Position numbers and translations under genes: made by a program. Shown one piece after another: positions 27,367-40,064 of a DNA stretch of 64,000 nucleotides. A model generated the notes under the pieces. It saw only the letters and a program-made list of their open reading frames with translations. It had not been told where the DNA came from and searched no databases. Each line of letters starts with the position of its first letter. Position 1 is the stretch's first letter. This DNA is from Dimorphilus gyrociliatus (Eukaryota; Annelida; Polychaeta; Dinophilidae), in NCBI GenBank assembly GCA_904063045.1, contig CAJFCJ010000009.1, positions 1,984,968 through 2,048,967 of the forward strand. Reading direction: 5' to 3'.

Positions 27367-27482
27367 GATTTATCGTGGACATTGCCACGTTGTTGGATTA
27401 GAATTCGAACTCTGGAGAAAATTTCTTCTTATTCGTGTCAAATTTTCTGTTATTTTAAAAGTATCGTGACAAAATAGAAAAC

Positions 27483-29269
27483 ATGTCAGATCATGAAAAG
27501 AAAGCTCAGGACTTGATGCTACAAGCTGAAAAGAAATTAAATTCCTCGGGAGGGTTTTTTGGATTTTTCGGGTATGTTTTCCTGAAACTCAATTCGACTA
27601 CTAGAATTTAATATATGGCTATATTTAAAACATTGTTGATAGTTTTTAATACGCCCGTTAAAGTTTTTCTCAACTAATTTAGGAATTCTTCAAAGTTTGA
27701 AGATGCTGCAGAATTATTCGATAGAGCTGCTAATGCTTTTAAAATGGCCAAAAACTGGACAGGTAAACAATCACTATACGAAACAACAACTGTTGAGTAA
27801 TCGAGAAACATTCAACACTACAGGTGCTGGTAACGCGTTCTGCCGATCCGCTCAGATTTACTTGAAACAAAATAGTAAACACGAGGCAGCTTCTCATTAT
27901 GTTGAAGCTGGCAATGCTTTTAAAAAATCTGACATTAACGGTGAGTGAAGGATATTTTGAAACAGTTCTGAAAATAATATTGTTTATATATTTGAATTTG
28001 TAAATAGAGGCCATTTCTTGTCTAAGTAAAGCGATAGAGATATATACTGACATGGGTAGATTTACAATTGCCGCTAAACATCATATATCCATCGCTGAAG
28101 TTTATGAAAGTGACTTAGTTGATATAGATAAGGCCATAACTCATTACGAACTTGCTGCTGATTATTACAAGGGAGAAGAATCGAATAGTTCAGCAAATAA
28201 ATGCCTGTTGAAGGTTGCTCAATACGCTGCCCAGTTGGGACAATACGAAAAAGCTATTGACATCTACGAGCAAGTGAGTTACAGTAATATTTTAAATATA
28301 TTAATATATTGCAATAATCTGTGTTTCTTGTAAGATTGGAGAAAGTAGCTTAAATAACAATCTTCTTAAATACGGAGCAAAAGACCATTTCTTCAGAGCT
28401 GCTTTATGTAGATTAACTCAAGATCGGGGTGATGCCGAAATAGCACTAGAAAAATATAAGAATATACATCCAGCATTCGTGGACACAAGAGAATTTAGAT
28501 TAATGAAGGTAAAAAAAATGTTACTTAATCTATAATATAAAAACAACTTGTTTTGCTTTAATCCAGTAACAAATTAGCCTTAAAAGCTTTTCTCAATGTA
28601 CTAAATCTCTCTTAAATATTGCTTCTAGGAAAAGGAAATTTTTAATGGTTTCAAGCAATCTTCTGCCTCTCGTTGCCTTTTTGTCTTGCTTTTTTTTCTC
28701 CATACTTTACTTACACGCAGATAAGCTTTAAATATTTTCATCTTCAACTCTGATTAGCCAAATCGTTCCTCTACCATTACTACTACATTATTAATAGTGA
28801 CAATAAAAGTGAGGGAAATATTCTAGCAGTTTTAATTGTTAAAAATGTTGTTTAAAGCAGGCAATTTTTGTAACGATTTTGTTAAGCTAAATTGAGAAAT
28901 CCCCCCTATTCCTCTTCACTTTAGTTCCTTACACCACTTGACCTTGTCAGTACCATTTTCTTTCATTCCCGCGTACCAATATCTTAGAATTTTAGCTTCT
29001 CTTCTTTTTCATCCCTTTTTTCCCTCTATAATTTTTTAGAATTTCATTTTATTAAATAATTAGATATCTATTATTTTAATTATATATTTATGATGTTTTT
29101 CCCTATCTAAAACATATAGAAACTTATCGAGACGATGGAGGATGGAAATGTTGATGGTTTTACGGAGGCTGTGAAAGAATACGATAGTATATCTCGTTTA
29201 GATCAATGGTATACTGCAATTCTTTTAAAAATTAAGAAAGGAATGGAAGGAGATGTTGACCTACGATAA
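27483..29269 (+). CDS. NAPA: Alpha-SNAP (soluble NSF attachment protein)
   Basis: Cytosolic adaptor that binds cis-SNARE complexes and recruits the ATPase NSF to take them apart after membrane fusion. Exons 27483-27571, 27683-27762, 27824-27940, 28008-28273, 28335-28508 and 29120-29269 join in phase to 291 residues; family members are about 295. Diagnostic features: the N-terminal membrane-contact loop [11 protein letters not shown]-like helical hairpins ([35 protein letters not shown]), and the conserved C-terminal half ending [15 protein letters not shown]. The C-terminal segment contacts and stimulates NSF in characterised family members. The last intron is 0.6 kb, the others 60-110 bases. 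No broken or missing helix was seen. Confidence 0.96.
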
Positions 29270-29678
29270 ATAAATTATTAAAGGAAGAAAAATCTGGAAT
29301 AGTATCATATTCTTATATTTTTGTTCGTATTCTATTAAGGAAACGCCAATATTCATTAAACAGAGAGAACATTATAGTAATTTCTTAAATAAAAATGAAA
29401 TGTATTATACATATAAATATATATATATATATATATATATCTTTAAAAAACACGCGTCTCACTTATTTCAGTAGAAATAAAGAGCACTCTCATATAATTA
29501 AGCATTTGTTACCCTATAGTACGGAAACTATATAAGATAAATAAATGATTATTATTTGTTTATTGCTTTCAAATATAAGTAATATGATACAACTGGTAAA
29601 ATTTTACGTTTAACAGCTTTTTTTGTCCTTGTAAAAGTGTCCTTGTAAAAGAATCCTTGAAAAATTGAATATGTACTA

Positions 29679-29715
<37 letters not shown>

Positions 29716-30020
29716 ATATATACAGTATATATAGTATTAGTATATATTCTTATATATAATTATGTATTGTATGCAAAAAAAAAAAGACTTTCATTATATA
29801 AAATATGACAAATAACTTATTTATTACATATATAGATTCTAACAGCTAATTGGTTATTTTTAAAATTTTATAAAAATACAAATACAATCACTTTTTAATT
29901 GAAATCAGAGATGACATTTGAAAAAATATTTCAATAATTACAAATTTACTAAATTAATTATTCATTCATCTAATTTACATAAAAAAAACAATCATTATTA
30001 TTTATTAATAACTAGAGGTT
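29270..30020. other. Intergenic with TA microsatellites
   Basis: AT-rich spacer between alpha-SNAP and the first two-pore channel gene. TA tracts occur at about 29411-29441 and 29677-29737, the latter containing both ACTGTATA and its complement TATACAGT around a TA core. No coding content. Confidence 0.75.
29677..29737. repeat. (TA)n tract flanked by ACTGTATA / TATACAGT
   Basis: A TA run begins at TACTACTGTATATA and is closed by TATATACAGTATATA, giving a long imperfect inverted repeat that could fold into a hairpin. Confidence 0.75.
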
Positions 30021-33000
30021 ATGTCCGATATTTCTTGGGATGAAGATAATGAAACTTCTGAAAGTGGAAGATGGAGGAAGAAGAGACACAAACATAAAAA
30101 ATCAATTGATGGGATTTTACCAATTGAAGAACATCCAAATAAATCTATAACTCCCTTATTGAATACATCAAATACTTCTGATTTTATAAGTAAGATTAAG
30201 GAGAGCCAAGATGAAACCAGCGAAAAAGAGAAAGAAGATATTGCAGAAAAGAATATAACGAAAGCTGAGAATAATGAGGGACGAGAAGTACCAGATAAAG
30301 ATTTTCAAGATGTAACTATCCCAACAAGATCGGCTACAGAAGAGGTAAGGATTTAAAATTGTTCTAATATTCCATATGAGAATTTTAGAGTTTAACTATA
30401 TACATATATATATATATATATATCTTTTGATAAACAGGAAATGAATCTTGCCATAGTTTTCGTTAAAGATGCAATGGATGGTAGATTTTTCATGTTAAAA
30501 ACTTATGACCAATGGTGTGTTAAGTATGTAAACAATATATAATTCCTTTATTATTCCTTATAACAATTAACATGTTTCTTTGATAAACAAATTATAGATC
30601 ATATAAAGTTTATAATTGGGTTATATTTACTCTATTGTTAAGAATCTTCAATATTTTACACTTATGTCTTCCCGTAATTGAAAAGCCTGCTACATTTACA
30701 TTCAATGGAATTGAATATCATCTTCATGAGAAAGTTGGACTATGGTCGATAGTTGCAGAGATTATTATATTTATGTATTACAGTGTCCGAATAATGCATA
30801 TGCATCACTTTGAAAAAGCTGAATCGTTCTGGAAAAAATGGACAAACCGATGTATAGTCGGTGGCATGGTAGTACGTATTTAGAGTTTAAGCATTATTTT
30901 ATCTATTTATATTTCTCTGTGTTATTTAACTATATATGTTATACTTTATAATTTTACGTTATTCTTAGTTAACAGCAATAGATATTGTTGTATTTATCGG
31001 AGTGGGGCAAAATAATGGATTAAGAGTTACTAGACTACTAAGACCTGTGTTTGTAGTTTGCTTTGCTGACAACCGAATGGTATTTTTGTAATTAAAGCAC
31101 TTTTATTAAATTAGAAAAATCAATCTCTTCTATCTTCACAGTTAATGAAAACTATTCGGAACATTGCGTTTACTGTACCGGATGTTGCTAATGTTCTGTT
31201 TCTGTTAGCTTGCAGTATGGGAGTTTTCTCACTCTTTGCACTGAAGATGTTTCAGAAGGATCCAGCTGGCAATGAAAAAATTCCAAAATGGTCAAATGGA
31301 GATCCCTACTTTCAGAGTTATCCAAATGTTGTTTGGCAAATGTACGTGCTAGTGACTACCGCAAACAATCCAGATGTATCTTTACCTGCAAGAACGGAAA
31401 ACGCCGCCTACGAAATATTCTTTCTTATTTATATATTAATCAATTTATATCTATTTATGTCGATATTGCTGGCTGTAATCTATAATTCTTATAAAGAAAG
31501 ATTAAAGGAGGAAGTATTATCAATTGTAAAGAAAAAACAACAGAATCTTTTAAGGGCATTCGACCTGATCAAGTCTAATGTTGCAGGATTTGGAGAATGT
31601 GTTACGTTAGCAAATTTTTATCAATTAATGAAAGGTATTTTACCGGATATAACGCAAAATTCAGGAGAGTTCTATTTTTGGGTTCTCGATAATAATTTAG
31701 ATGGGGTATTGGTCAAGAAAGAATTTTTTAAGGTTGCCGATTTATTAAATACTCAAGTTAGAGAGGCACAAGACCTGAGACCAAGATTTGCCAGACTATG
31801 TCCAAACTTTTATTATTCAAAATTCTCTGGATTTTTCGTAAGATTACATCATAGTATCTATTATAAGATTCTAATAGACGGTGCAATTATTGCTAATGCT
31901 GTTGTCATCGGATTGCAAATAGAGAAAGCAGAGCACATATTCGTTGCGCTATTTACATTTGAAGTAGTCTTGGGAATCTATGCAGAAGGTCCTAAGGTTT
32001 ATCTTAGTCGTTTCTTCGACGCTTTTGACACGATATTAATCTGTTGTAGTTTATTAGTAAATATTTTGAGTATTGTAAATGATGACATAAAAAAGGCCAA
32101 GTTTGTACTGATGCTTAGAGTTTTACGTCTTATACGGCTAACGAATAAGGTTAAAGGATTTCGTATTGTTGCAGAAACTATTGCAAATATTAAAGGATAT
32201 CTACTAATTTACTCATCGGTCCTGTTCCTCTTTTACTATTTTTACGCTTTAATTGGAATGGCTTTCTTATCCCATACAATAAGGGAGCATAGAATATCCC
32301 AGGATAATTATCACTATTGGCCTGGTTGCAATAATTCGGCACCTCGCATGAATACTTCAGACTTTTATAATTTAGGTTATTGTAGTGTGAATTTCAATAA
32401 TATATTACGAGCTTACGGCGTCTTATTTATTGTCACTGTTGTTAATCAATGGCATGCTGTAACTGATGGGTTTGCTTTTGCTGTAGGATGTGGAACAAGC
32501 AATTGGCAATGCTTTAAAGTTAGGTTATATTTTATGTCCTTTCATCTTATTGGCGTTTTTCTTCTAATGAATATCTTTCAAGCGTTTATACTTGAAGTAT
32601 TCTTTATTGAATATACAACTGAACGCAATAGACTATATCTGTTTATTGAGGGTTTACTGCAGAAATTTAATCTTATAGCTGATGAAGAAGAGTTAGCTTT
32701 AGAGAGACAAACTAAGAGGGAAGCTGCAGAATTAGCCATGGAACAACGAAGGGTTTTAGAAGTAAAAGGTCGATCTGGTGGAAGTTTGAGAGTGCGACAG
32801 TCGTTTATACCTGCTGCTGAGGCTGAAGAAATTTTATATAAAGGAACAGAAGAAGCACCTGCAGTTCCCCCTGTAAAAAGGTCTATAAAAGATGGTAATT
32901 ATAACGTTACCGTTCCCTTGCCGAAGAGCATTCGCTGTCCTTTCAAATCAGAATACGTTAAATTTATATTACATAAAACGGGTAAGATTATTAAGCAAGA

Positions 33001-33233
33001 CATTTTTTATAAAAATTTATTAAAAACGGCTTTAATCAAAGATTGTTTTATCAGGTCGTAATCATATGATGACTCTAATAGAACAAATGTTTGAAGAAGA
33101 TGTAAAGAGTTTGGAGAAGAAGGCTATTGAAGCGGCAAACGAGTTCGGCTTCATTGAAATTGCTGATGTAACCGATCCGGAAAAATTAAGAAAGATTATA
33201 CAAAAGGTTCGACCTGATGCCTTTATCATTTGA
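30021..33233 (+). CDS. Two-pore channel paralogue A (intron-poor)
   Basis: Cation channel with two six-helix Shaker-type repeats; TPCs act mostly on endolysosomal membranes (Na+/Ca2+ release by PI(3,5)P2 or NAADP), TPC3 also at the cell surface. Exons 30021-30344, 30438-30523, 30598-30871, 30969-31079, 31142-32981 and 33055-33233 join in phase to 937 residues, longer than most TPCs because of a charged roughly 110-residue N-terminus. Repeat I S4 has RVTRLLRPVFVV and the pore TTANNPDV (31354-31377), diagnostic for TPCs. Repeat II S4 has RVLRLIRL and the filter VVNQWH (32438-32455), where known TPCs usually have VNNW. Pore II is preceded by an extracellular loop with N-glycosylation sites. The coiled C-terminus is shared with the neighbouring paralogue B. 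It is tentatively TPC3-like; the subtype is not certain. Confidence 0.92.
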
Positions 33234-33379
33234 AAAAGCTTGGAAAGATTTAAAAAAAAGAACAAGAAAGAATTAATGAAAGAGAGAAGCAGGAACAAGA
33301 TACTATAAGATTCTTTCTTCTCTACTTCTAGTCTTTTATTTTTATAATCATACAAATAATAAGAAAATAAAAATCAAAA

Positions 33380-36300
33380 TTAAGCGTTCGTAAATTTTCT
33401 AGATTCTCTCTTATCGATTTCGTGGACACCAATATTAACAATATCCCTCCTTTCTTCGTCGTCTTTTTCAAGTTCACTTTCAAACATATTTCTTAATAGA
33501 GTTATTAAATGTTTACGATCTGAAATGTTAACGACAGAGGATAAAACAAGCAGGAATGTTGTTGTTTTATGAATTCTTACGTCTTTTACGCAGTTTGAAA
33601 CGTATGCCGTAATCCTTCGTAAGGATATCATCATATGATGTACCAGAATGTGACGATTCTGGATCTTGTTCAATACCATCGACGATATTTTGATTATCCG
33701 ATGCATTCGATGAATTAGGTAAGTTCATTCCAACGCCCAAGCCCAATTCTTTAATACGGCTTTCAACAGCACTTTGTAATTCAGTCCTTGAAATTGTATA
33801 TTCCAGAATAAAGACTTCTAAGACAAAAGCAGTAAAAATACTGGGAGAATAATAAGCAAATGGTAACAAAGAAAGCCATATAAATAAAAAGTTTACTTGA
33901 GTAGCAATGTTACGCATGTAACATGAAATGTTAGGAAAAATAATCTAGCAGCCTTAGAAGTGACAAGAACGAAACCTTGAGCGATTATATGCCATTGATT
34001 AACAACCGTCAACGTAAATAAGACAATTAAAGATGAAAGAAAATTATTAAAGTTTAATGAACAATAACGCCTATTTGCAAATTCGGATAATTGTAAGGCG
34101 TCATTTCCACATTTTACAGCAGTTGAGTTTGTATTATTATAGCCATAAAACTTTATTCTATTCTGAAAGATTTCCATACCCAAAATACCGTAAATATAAT
34201 AGAATACCTGTGTATTTTATGTAATTTTATGCAAGTTCATTTAGAAAAATACCACATATAGTATTACAAACTTACAAAGATTACAGCTCCGTACACGCCT
34301 ACAGAAGGCGCTATATTATATATTGTTGAAATTATTGTCTTAAAACTATTAAAGAATAACATATATATACAATATATTAAAAAATGTACTATACTTACGC
34401 AGTTATACTATTTGCAATACGAAGTAATCTAAGTACTCTTAGAACAAGTAAGATAGCAAGAATTTGCATTCTAACCGAACTTTTACTATTTAAAAATGCT
34501 TCTACGATCGTCATAATTAGAGCAGTAAATATAACGATAAAATCAAAACTAATATATAAAGTATAAAGGAAAAGTTAATATAGATTTATTAAGTTCTTTA
34601 AATATGTATAATTATACTTACGTATTCCACTTATTTTTAAAAAAGTTTATTACTCCATAAGTATATATTTTAAGTATAATTTCTATGCTAAATAATGCCA
34701 AAAACGCCCATTCAGCAGGATCTAAATTGAAACCAATACAAATAGCATTTCCAACAATGCATACATCAAAAAACCAACGGAAAAATCTATAGTTTATAGT
34801 AATATATATATGTAAATGTAATTTAATTAGAGCAGTAATTTTTTACCTATGTTCAACTACTTCACGAAGTTTTATGCTTATCTTATGATTATACATTTTA
34901 GGAAATTTCACTTCTAGTATTGTTTTTACGTTCATTCTTTCAACTAATTCAATATTTAACAAATCAGCTGACTTTAAAAATTCATCTCTTTCTTTTAATA
35001 AAAATATTATTGTTTTTTATTAGATGAATACTTAAAATTATTTTAATCGCTACCTATAACACCGTTATCACTTGTATCTAGTACCGTAAATAATAGGACT
35101 GATTGTAATCTGGAATATTTTGGCCTAGCAATACTTAGTAATTCATTCCATGTTATTTTATTAATTCCAACAAAGCCATTCGTTGTTGTTTTGAGAAGAT
35201 TAAATGCTTGATCTAAATATTCTTGTTTATTCTTTAGAAGATGTTTTATTTCATTCTGAAATTGTTTTCTCATCGCAGCTTATTCTTTAATTAAAACTAT
35301 CCATTTCCCTTTATATTTATATTATTACCTTTAAATGGCGTCTATAGTTGTTATAAATAACAGCCAGGACAATACTCATAAATAAGAATAAATTAATTAC
35401 TAGAAATAGTACAAAGAAGATGGCGTAATAATGCGATTTGTTATAACTTGGTATCCTGTTGAAAGAACATATTATTTATACGATGACTTACGATATAGGC
35501 CTAATACTCACATAACATCGGGATTATTGGCACTTGTTACAAGAACATATAAATCCCAAAATCCATCGAAAAAATTTTGAAAATATTTTCTTCCATCCGA
35601 ATACGAAATGTTCCTTTTATAAAATTAGTAAGGTCAAAGGTTACAATTAGTCTCCTTTCAACTGCAAATAGTTCAACTATTGTATTCTAGTGACTTACTG
35701 CTTTTCGAATAATTTATAGGCCATGAGTGAGAAGAATAATAAACTGCAAAAATATAGTACAAGGACACTTAGAATACCAGGAAGAGTTCGTCGAATATTT
35801 CTAAAAACTTGACGAACTTGCCGACTTTGAGGGAAATTTATCAGATATAAAGGACGTAGAACTCTAGACCATCTAATAGCATTCGAACCCAAATTGTACC
35901 ATATAAGATATCCAATTATATCAACTACAGTCAACTATATAAAATACATTTAAAAAAAATAAAAAACTGATTACTAAAATACATACTGCAATGACTGCAA
36001 CAACAGTAACGTTTTTAGGATCCTTTAAAAAGGATTTTTTATCTTGAAACATCAGTTGATTTATTATTCTTGATATAAAAAATAAAAGAAAAATAGATTC
36101 CAGTAGTATAAGTGCCTAAGAAATTAGAAATAGGATAGTTAAGTTAATCTAATTAATAAGTTAAAAATCTAATAAAATACCCATAGTGGTGTTTTAATAG
36201 ACGCTGGATTTTCGAAGATAACTAAAAACATATTACACCAGATAATAAGATATAGAAAAAACTTGTATACCCAATTATTATAAATTGTATAGGCTCTGTA

Positions 36301-36688
36301 AAAACAACTTGTATCATTTTTAATGTTATAAAGGTGTATAGTATCTATATTGAAATTATTAGTATACTTTTTAATATAGTATTACTATTGCGTGTTGTTT
36401 TACCTAAGTGACTTCTCATCCGTTTTAAAATGTAAACATCTACCAGACATTGCATCTCTTACCAATGTTCCAGCCAATAGTAGGTCCTATAAGAAACTAT
36501 TATTAATCCATTGAAATAACTTGTAATATGTTCTTTATGTTCTTTACCTTATTGCTATATGCTTCTTCAATATTTGTTTCAATATTTATAGTACTAGGTT
36601 GAATTTGTTCCCCTTGCGTTTCGCCCTTTCCCTCATCATCAACATCTTCTTTATAATTACAATTTGAAATTCCTACATTATTGTTCAT
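33380..36688 (-). CDS. Two-pore channel paralogue B (intron-rich)
   Basis: Second TPC gene, tail to tail with paralogue A, 146 bases between stop codons. Fifteen exons on the minus strand (36688-36548, 36486-36404, 36295-36181, 36115-35987, 35934-35699, 35613-35512, 35455-35329, 35255-35054, 34991-34847, 34786-34622, 34548-34399, 34345-34276, 34207-33897, 33840-33581, 33519-33380) join in phase to 791 residues, the usual TPC length. Filter I reads TSANNPDVM and filter II VVNQWH (33989-34006), the same Asn-to-Gln change as in paralogue A. Repeat II S4 is LRVLRLLRI. A YNNTNST stretch in the repeat II pore turret is a likely glycosylation site. The last intron interrupts the tail at the position used in A. 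TPC3-like by its C-terminal segment EYTISRTELQSAVESRIKELG; the subtype is tentative. Confidence 0.92.
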
Positions 36689-37817
36689 TTTTTTTTCAGC
36701 AATCTAAGCAGAAATCAATCAAAATTATAACGTCTTGTTCTACACCTAATAGCATTAATCTATTATAAATAAAGAGAAAAATTCATTTTTACTTACTTGA
36801 TTTTCCTATACTTTCTATAAATTTTCTTCTATATTCTCCTTCTCAATGCAATTTATTAGTTAAACTCTTCCTAAACTACAACAAAACTACCAATAAGGTT
36901 TGAATATTATTTTGGCCTATATACATTAAAAGGAGTCTTTTTAATAGGATAAATAGGCCTAATGTTTACTAAAATATATTATAAGAAATCTATAAATACA
37001 AGTTTATAGATTTTCCTTGCATTTTCAATCTAACTAACAGGAAAGCAAAATATGAAAGCAAAGAAAGAGAAAGATTACTAAAAATTAAATATCCTACGCA
37101 TATTTGTTATCATATTCCTCTTTTCAGTTATCTTACCGTTTTCAATATAACATACATTAATTAGTTGGGTTAATAAATTTAAAACTAACTCTCTTATCGT
37201 CTGCTCTATAGATCCGCCCATTAATCACATGATCACATTCCTCTCCTATTATTTAATAGGCTAATATGAACCTAGGCTTGTCCATAATTAGTTAATTTAT
37301 ATCATATATGTATGTATATATACATGTATAGTAGAATATGTTTGAAATATGCTTAAAAGCGATAAGATAATAAGTAAAGTGGATGACTGAGTCTTTTCCT
37401 TTTTTTTCATCCTTCCTTAAAAAGGAATTATTTTATGCAGTTCATATTGCATTTGATTTTCAAATGGCATACTGCCATTACTGTTATAGAACAATAGTAC
37501 ATATAATCTATTATAACATTTATATATAATACTAATATATTAATATATAAATATACGACAATACAGGAGATTTAACATTTCAAGATAAAAGAAGAAAGGT
37601 TATTTCCGAGTTTATTATCCGAAATAGGAAAGTTTGCATTCGGAAAATTACCAGCCATGAATTACGTTAATTAGTATTAAAATAGCCCAGCTAAACTAAT
37701 AATTAACTTACTTAATAATTAATTGAACAATATTCGAACGATTTTTTATTTGGTACTCTCCTATTGTTTGTCTTCACATCCGAATAAGCTACTGAAGAGT
37801 GAAGAGAAAAACTAAAG
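36689..37817. other. Divergent intergenic region between TPC-B and FABP genes
   Basis: AT-rich 1.1 kb shared upstream region with no coding content. One exact TAGGCCTA palindrome lies at 36954-36961 and a related TTGGCCTA near 36913. Confidence 0.6.
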
Positions 37818-38412
37818 ATGGATGTTATAGAGGGAAGATGGAAAGTATGCTCAACTGATGAAAATATGCCAAAAGTACTAAAGGCAGCTGGCTATTCAGA
37901 TGAATTTTTGAAAAATATGAAAAGCGGCAATGATAGTCAGTTAATTAGAACTGTCTCTCGCCAAGTAAAGTGAATTTTATAATAAACGCATAATCTATGA
38001 AATGAGTTAATAAAATATTAATAATCTAAGGATGGAGGAATGAAAGTAAAGACTGAAAATAATGGCGTTGTTATTGAAGAGACGCTTTTAAAGCCTGGAG
38101 AAGAAACTGCTGGAGTAAATCTTGAAGGAAAAGAGATTACGGTAATCCTATAATATAGGCACAACCATAAAAAAATTGAATTATATTTCTTTAAGAGAAA
38201 ATTGGAAATTGAAGATAAAACTATCACTGTTGTCGAAACTTACGGTGGCAAATGTCTTAAAGGAACATCAAAATTAGAAGATGGAAAAATGATTATTGTA
38301 TTTGAAATATTTAATTTATATGTAAATGTATTATTAATATCATCTTATTGTTTTCTAGACACTCCAAAGTGGAGATGAAAAGGCTGAAGTCGTTCATGAA
38401 AGATTAGAATAA
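37818..38412 (+). CDS. Fatty-acid-binding protein (intracellular lipid-binding family)
   Basis: Small cytosolic beta-barrel carrier for fatty acids or retinoids. Exons 37818-37964, 38031-38141, 38196-38297 and 38359-38412 join in phase to 137 residues, typical for the family (about 133), and the four-exon layout is also typical. The N-terminus has the family pattern IEGRWKVCSTDENMPKVLKA; then a helix-turn-helix lid, the strand KVKTENNG and the final strands ending VVHERLE. The first exon reaches residue 49, longer than the vertebrate first exon, so the first intron is not at the canonical site. The usual C-terminal Arg-x-Tyr fatty-acid clamp is not obvious; the tail reads ERLE. The ligand cannot be predicted. 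Confidence 0.88.
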
Positions 38413-39063
38413 ACAAGAGAGAGAAACCACACAACTAATCGAGAGTTTATATAAATAAACTATACTATATTAACAATTTTCTAATAAAAACCATAGAACA
38501 TTATTCTAAAATATCATTTCTTGCCTTTATAGTATCATTCCAGTGATTGCATGTATATAGAAGAGAGATCATATCTTATTCAATACTGCATTTGATTTAG
38601 TAAAATTACGTAAAACGCAAAAATCATATCTGTATTAATAAGTATTTAACTAATAGGAATGCTTCTATTTAGCATCATTCTTATTGTCATTTCCTAGTAT
38701 ATACAAAGATGATATAGCTTTCAGCCTAGTTACTTTGAAGTAGTGAGGAAAACCTAGAGGGTTTAAGATAATTAGATATAGGGTGCTATCTTCTTGATCT
38801 TGGAAGTAAAGTAAGAGCCTTTTTTTCATTTCAAAACGCTATGATCTTTCAATGAGACTTTAGTTGTCTAATCTAATTCCTTATAATACAGTTTAATGGA
38901 AAACTTTGCAAAAGTAATTGTAATTATAAGATTGTTTAAACAGAATATATTTTAACATGATGTATATACAAAAAAAATATGATTTTCATCAATCTATATA
39001 TATATATATATATAAATTTGATACTCAAGTTTGTAAAATGATATACAATACTCGACTACCCAT
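38413..39063. other. Convergent intergenic region, FABP and PNO1 3' ends
   Basis: 650 bases of AT-rich 3' UTR and spacer with a short TA run near 38997-39014. No gene was recognised. Confidence 0.7.
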
Positions 39064-40064
39064 TTAAAACCTTTCAGAGGTTCTTGCGGCAATTGTTCTC
39101 ATAGTTCCGTAAACTTTTGAAGGCGGGCTTCCTATTATAGAAAAAGATAATTGTTTTAGTAAATATACTTATTGGATATGAATATTAATTAATAAAATAT
39201 TTTACCTAATATTAAATTACAAATTGCAGTTCTAGCTACTTTTATATTCTGGAAAGATCCCATTAAATGAATTTTTCTGAAAAGATAACTTATTTAAAAC
39301 TAATTTCTGACAATATTAACACTTAATGACATAAATATTTGATGTAGTAATATAAAAAACTTACGAATCTGCCAAGATAATTCTTGTTTTTGTAACATTT
39401 TCAATAGTAAATTTTGTTTTCCCATTTTTACCAGCAACTCTTCCGATTGCTCTTGACAAATGATCACCTTTTAGGGGTTTTACATCAGTTATTTCAAAAG
39501 ACTCCAAAAATAAATCGTCTAATCGTACAAGCGCTAGAGCATCGTCTATTTCGAAACCTAATGTGAAAGCTTTTACAAAATCTGCTGCTTTTTGAATTGC
39601 TCCTATATCCGTTGTTTGTTTACAAGTCTAATAAAGAAAAATTCATTTTATTAAAGGAACAAATCTAAATTAATAATGTTAAACATACCCGAATTTCGAC
39701 AGTTCTTGATTTTAGATTAAATCTGATTTGTAGTTTTAGATATTCCACAACAGGCGTAAAAATTCTCATCCAGTTTTCTTTTAGAGGAGTATATCTATGG
39801 GAAGGGACAGACACTTTCCTTGTTTCCGAGTTAACACCCTAAAAGATTGCAAATTACGTCGTAAACAGCAGACAGATTAAACCACGTGTCACTTACACTT
39901 AATTTATCCGCACTTATCGCAGGCAAATTCGGTTTCTTTGGCTCAGATTCACTTGTATCCATATCAGACGATTTTTCATCTAACGCTCTTTTACGTTTCG
40001 GGGTTAATTTTTCATCGTTTTTCGACTCTTCAACTGGCATGGTTTTAGTATCGGCTTCCGCCAT
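39064..40064 (-). CDS. PNO1: PNO1, KH-domain ribosome assembly factor
   Basis: Nucleolar RNA-binding factor (yeast Pno1/Dim2) required for 18S rRNA 3'-end formation and pre-40S maturation. Minus-strand exons 40064-39897, 39838-39689, 39627-39365, 39276-39206 and 39131-39064 join in phase to 239 residues (human 252). The N-terminus is charged and disordered. The conserved body includes [25 protein letters not shown], the KH region with [26 protein letters not shown] (its GxxG is AGKNGK), and the C-terminus [23 protein letters not shown] chose MAEAD at 40064 as the start because it matches the family N-terminus and carries an AAAATGGCGG context. An in-frame ATG nine codons upstream (40091) is an alternative. 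It is divergent from the phospholipase gene, 155 bases away. Confidence 0.95.

Larger units (their letters stand above)
24453..27482. other. 3-kb intergenic interval between divergent ankyrin and alpha-SNAP genes
   Basis: AT-rich, no supported gene. It contains a (GT)n tract at about 24951-24982 and a (CT)n tract at about 26334-26354. An isolated 77-codon frame at 26506-26739 includes LYLIDFGVATYG, which resembles a kinase DFG loop. It lacks a convincing catalytic loop and flanking exons, so I do not call it a gene. A palindromic E-box TCACGTGA at 27359-27366 lies about 120 bases before the alpha-SNAP start. Confidence 0.6.

Noticed and set aside
27395-27415. GAATTCGAACTCT, resembling a tRNA B box on the minus strand
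   Set aside because: The bases on both sides do not form a T-arm stem and no A box or acceptor stem lies at the right distance. Similar GTTCGAAT words near 45700 and 50301 fail for the same reason.
32982-33061. Read-through C-terminus of TPC-A ending at 33061
   Set aside because: A GT-AG intron (32982-33054) instead joins to an exon whose product matches the TPC-B C-terminus and has the same intron position.
35256-35281. Upstream start of TPC-B exon 8 at an ATG near 35273
   Set aside because: Using the acceptor before CTGCGATG breaks the reading frame. The acceptor ending at 35256 keeps phase and aligns the residues exactly with paralogue A.
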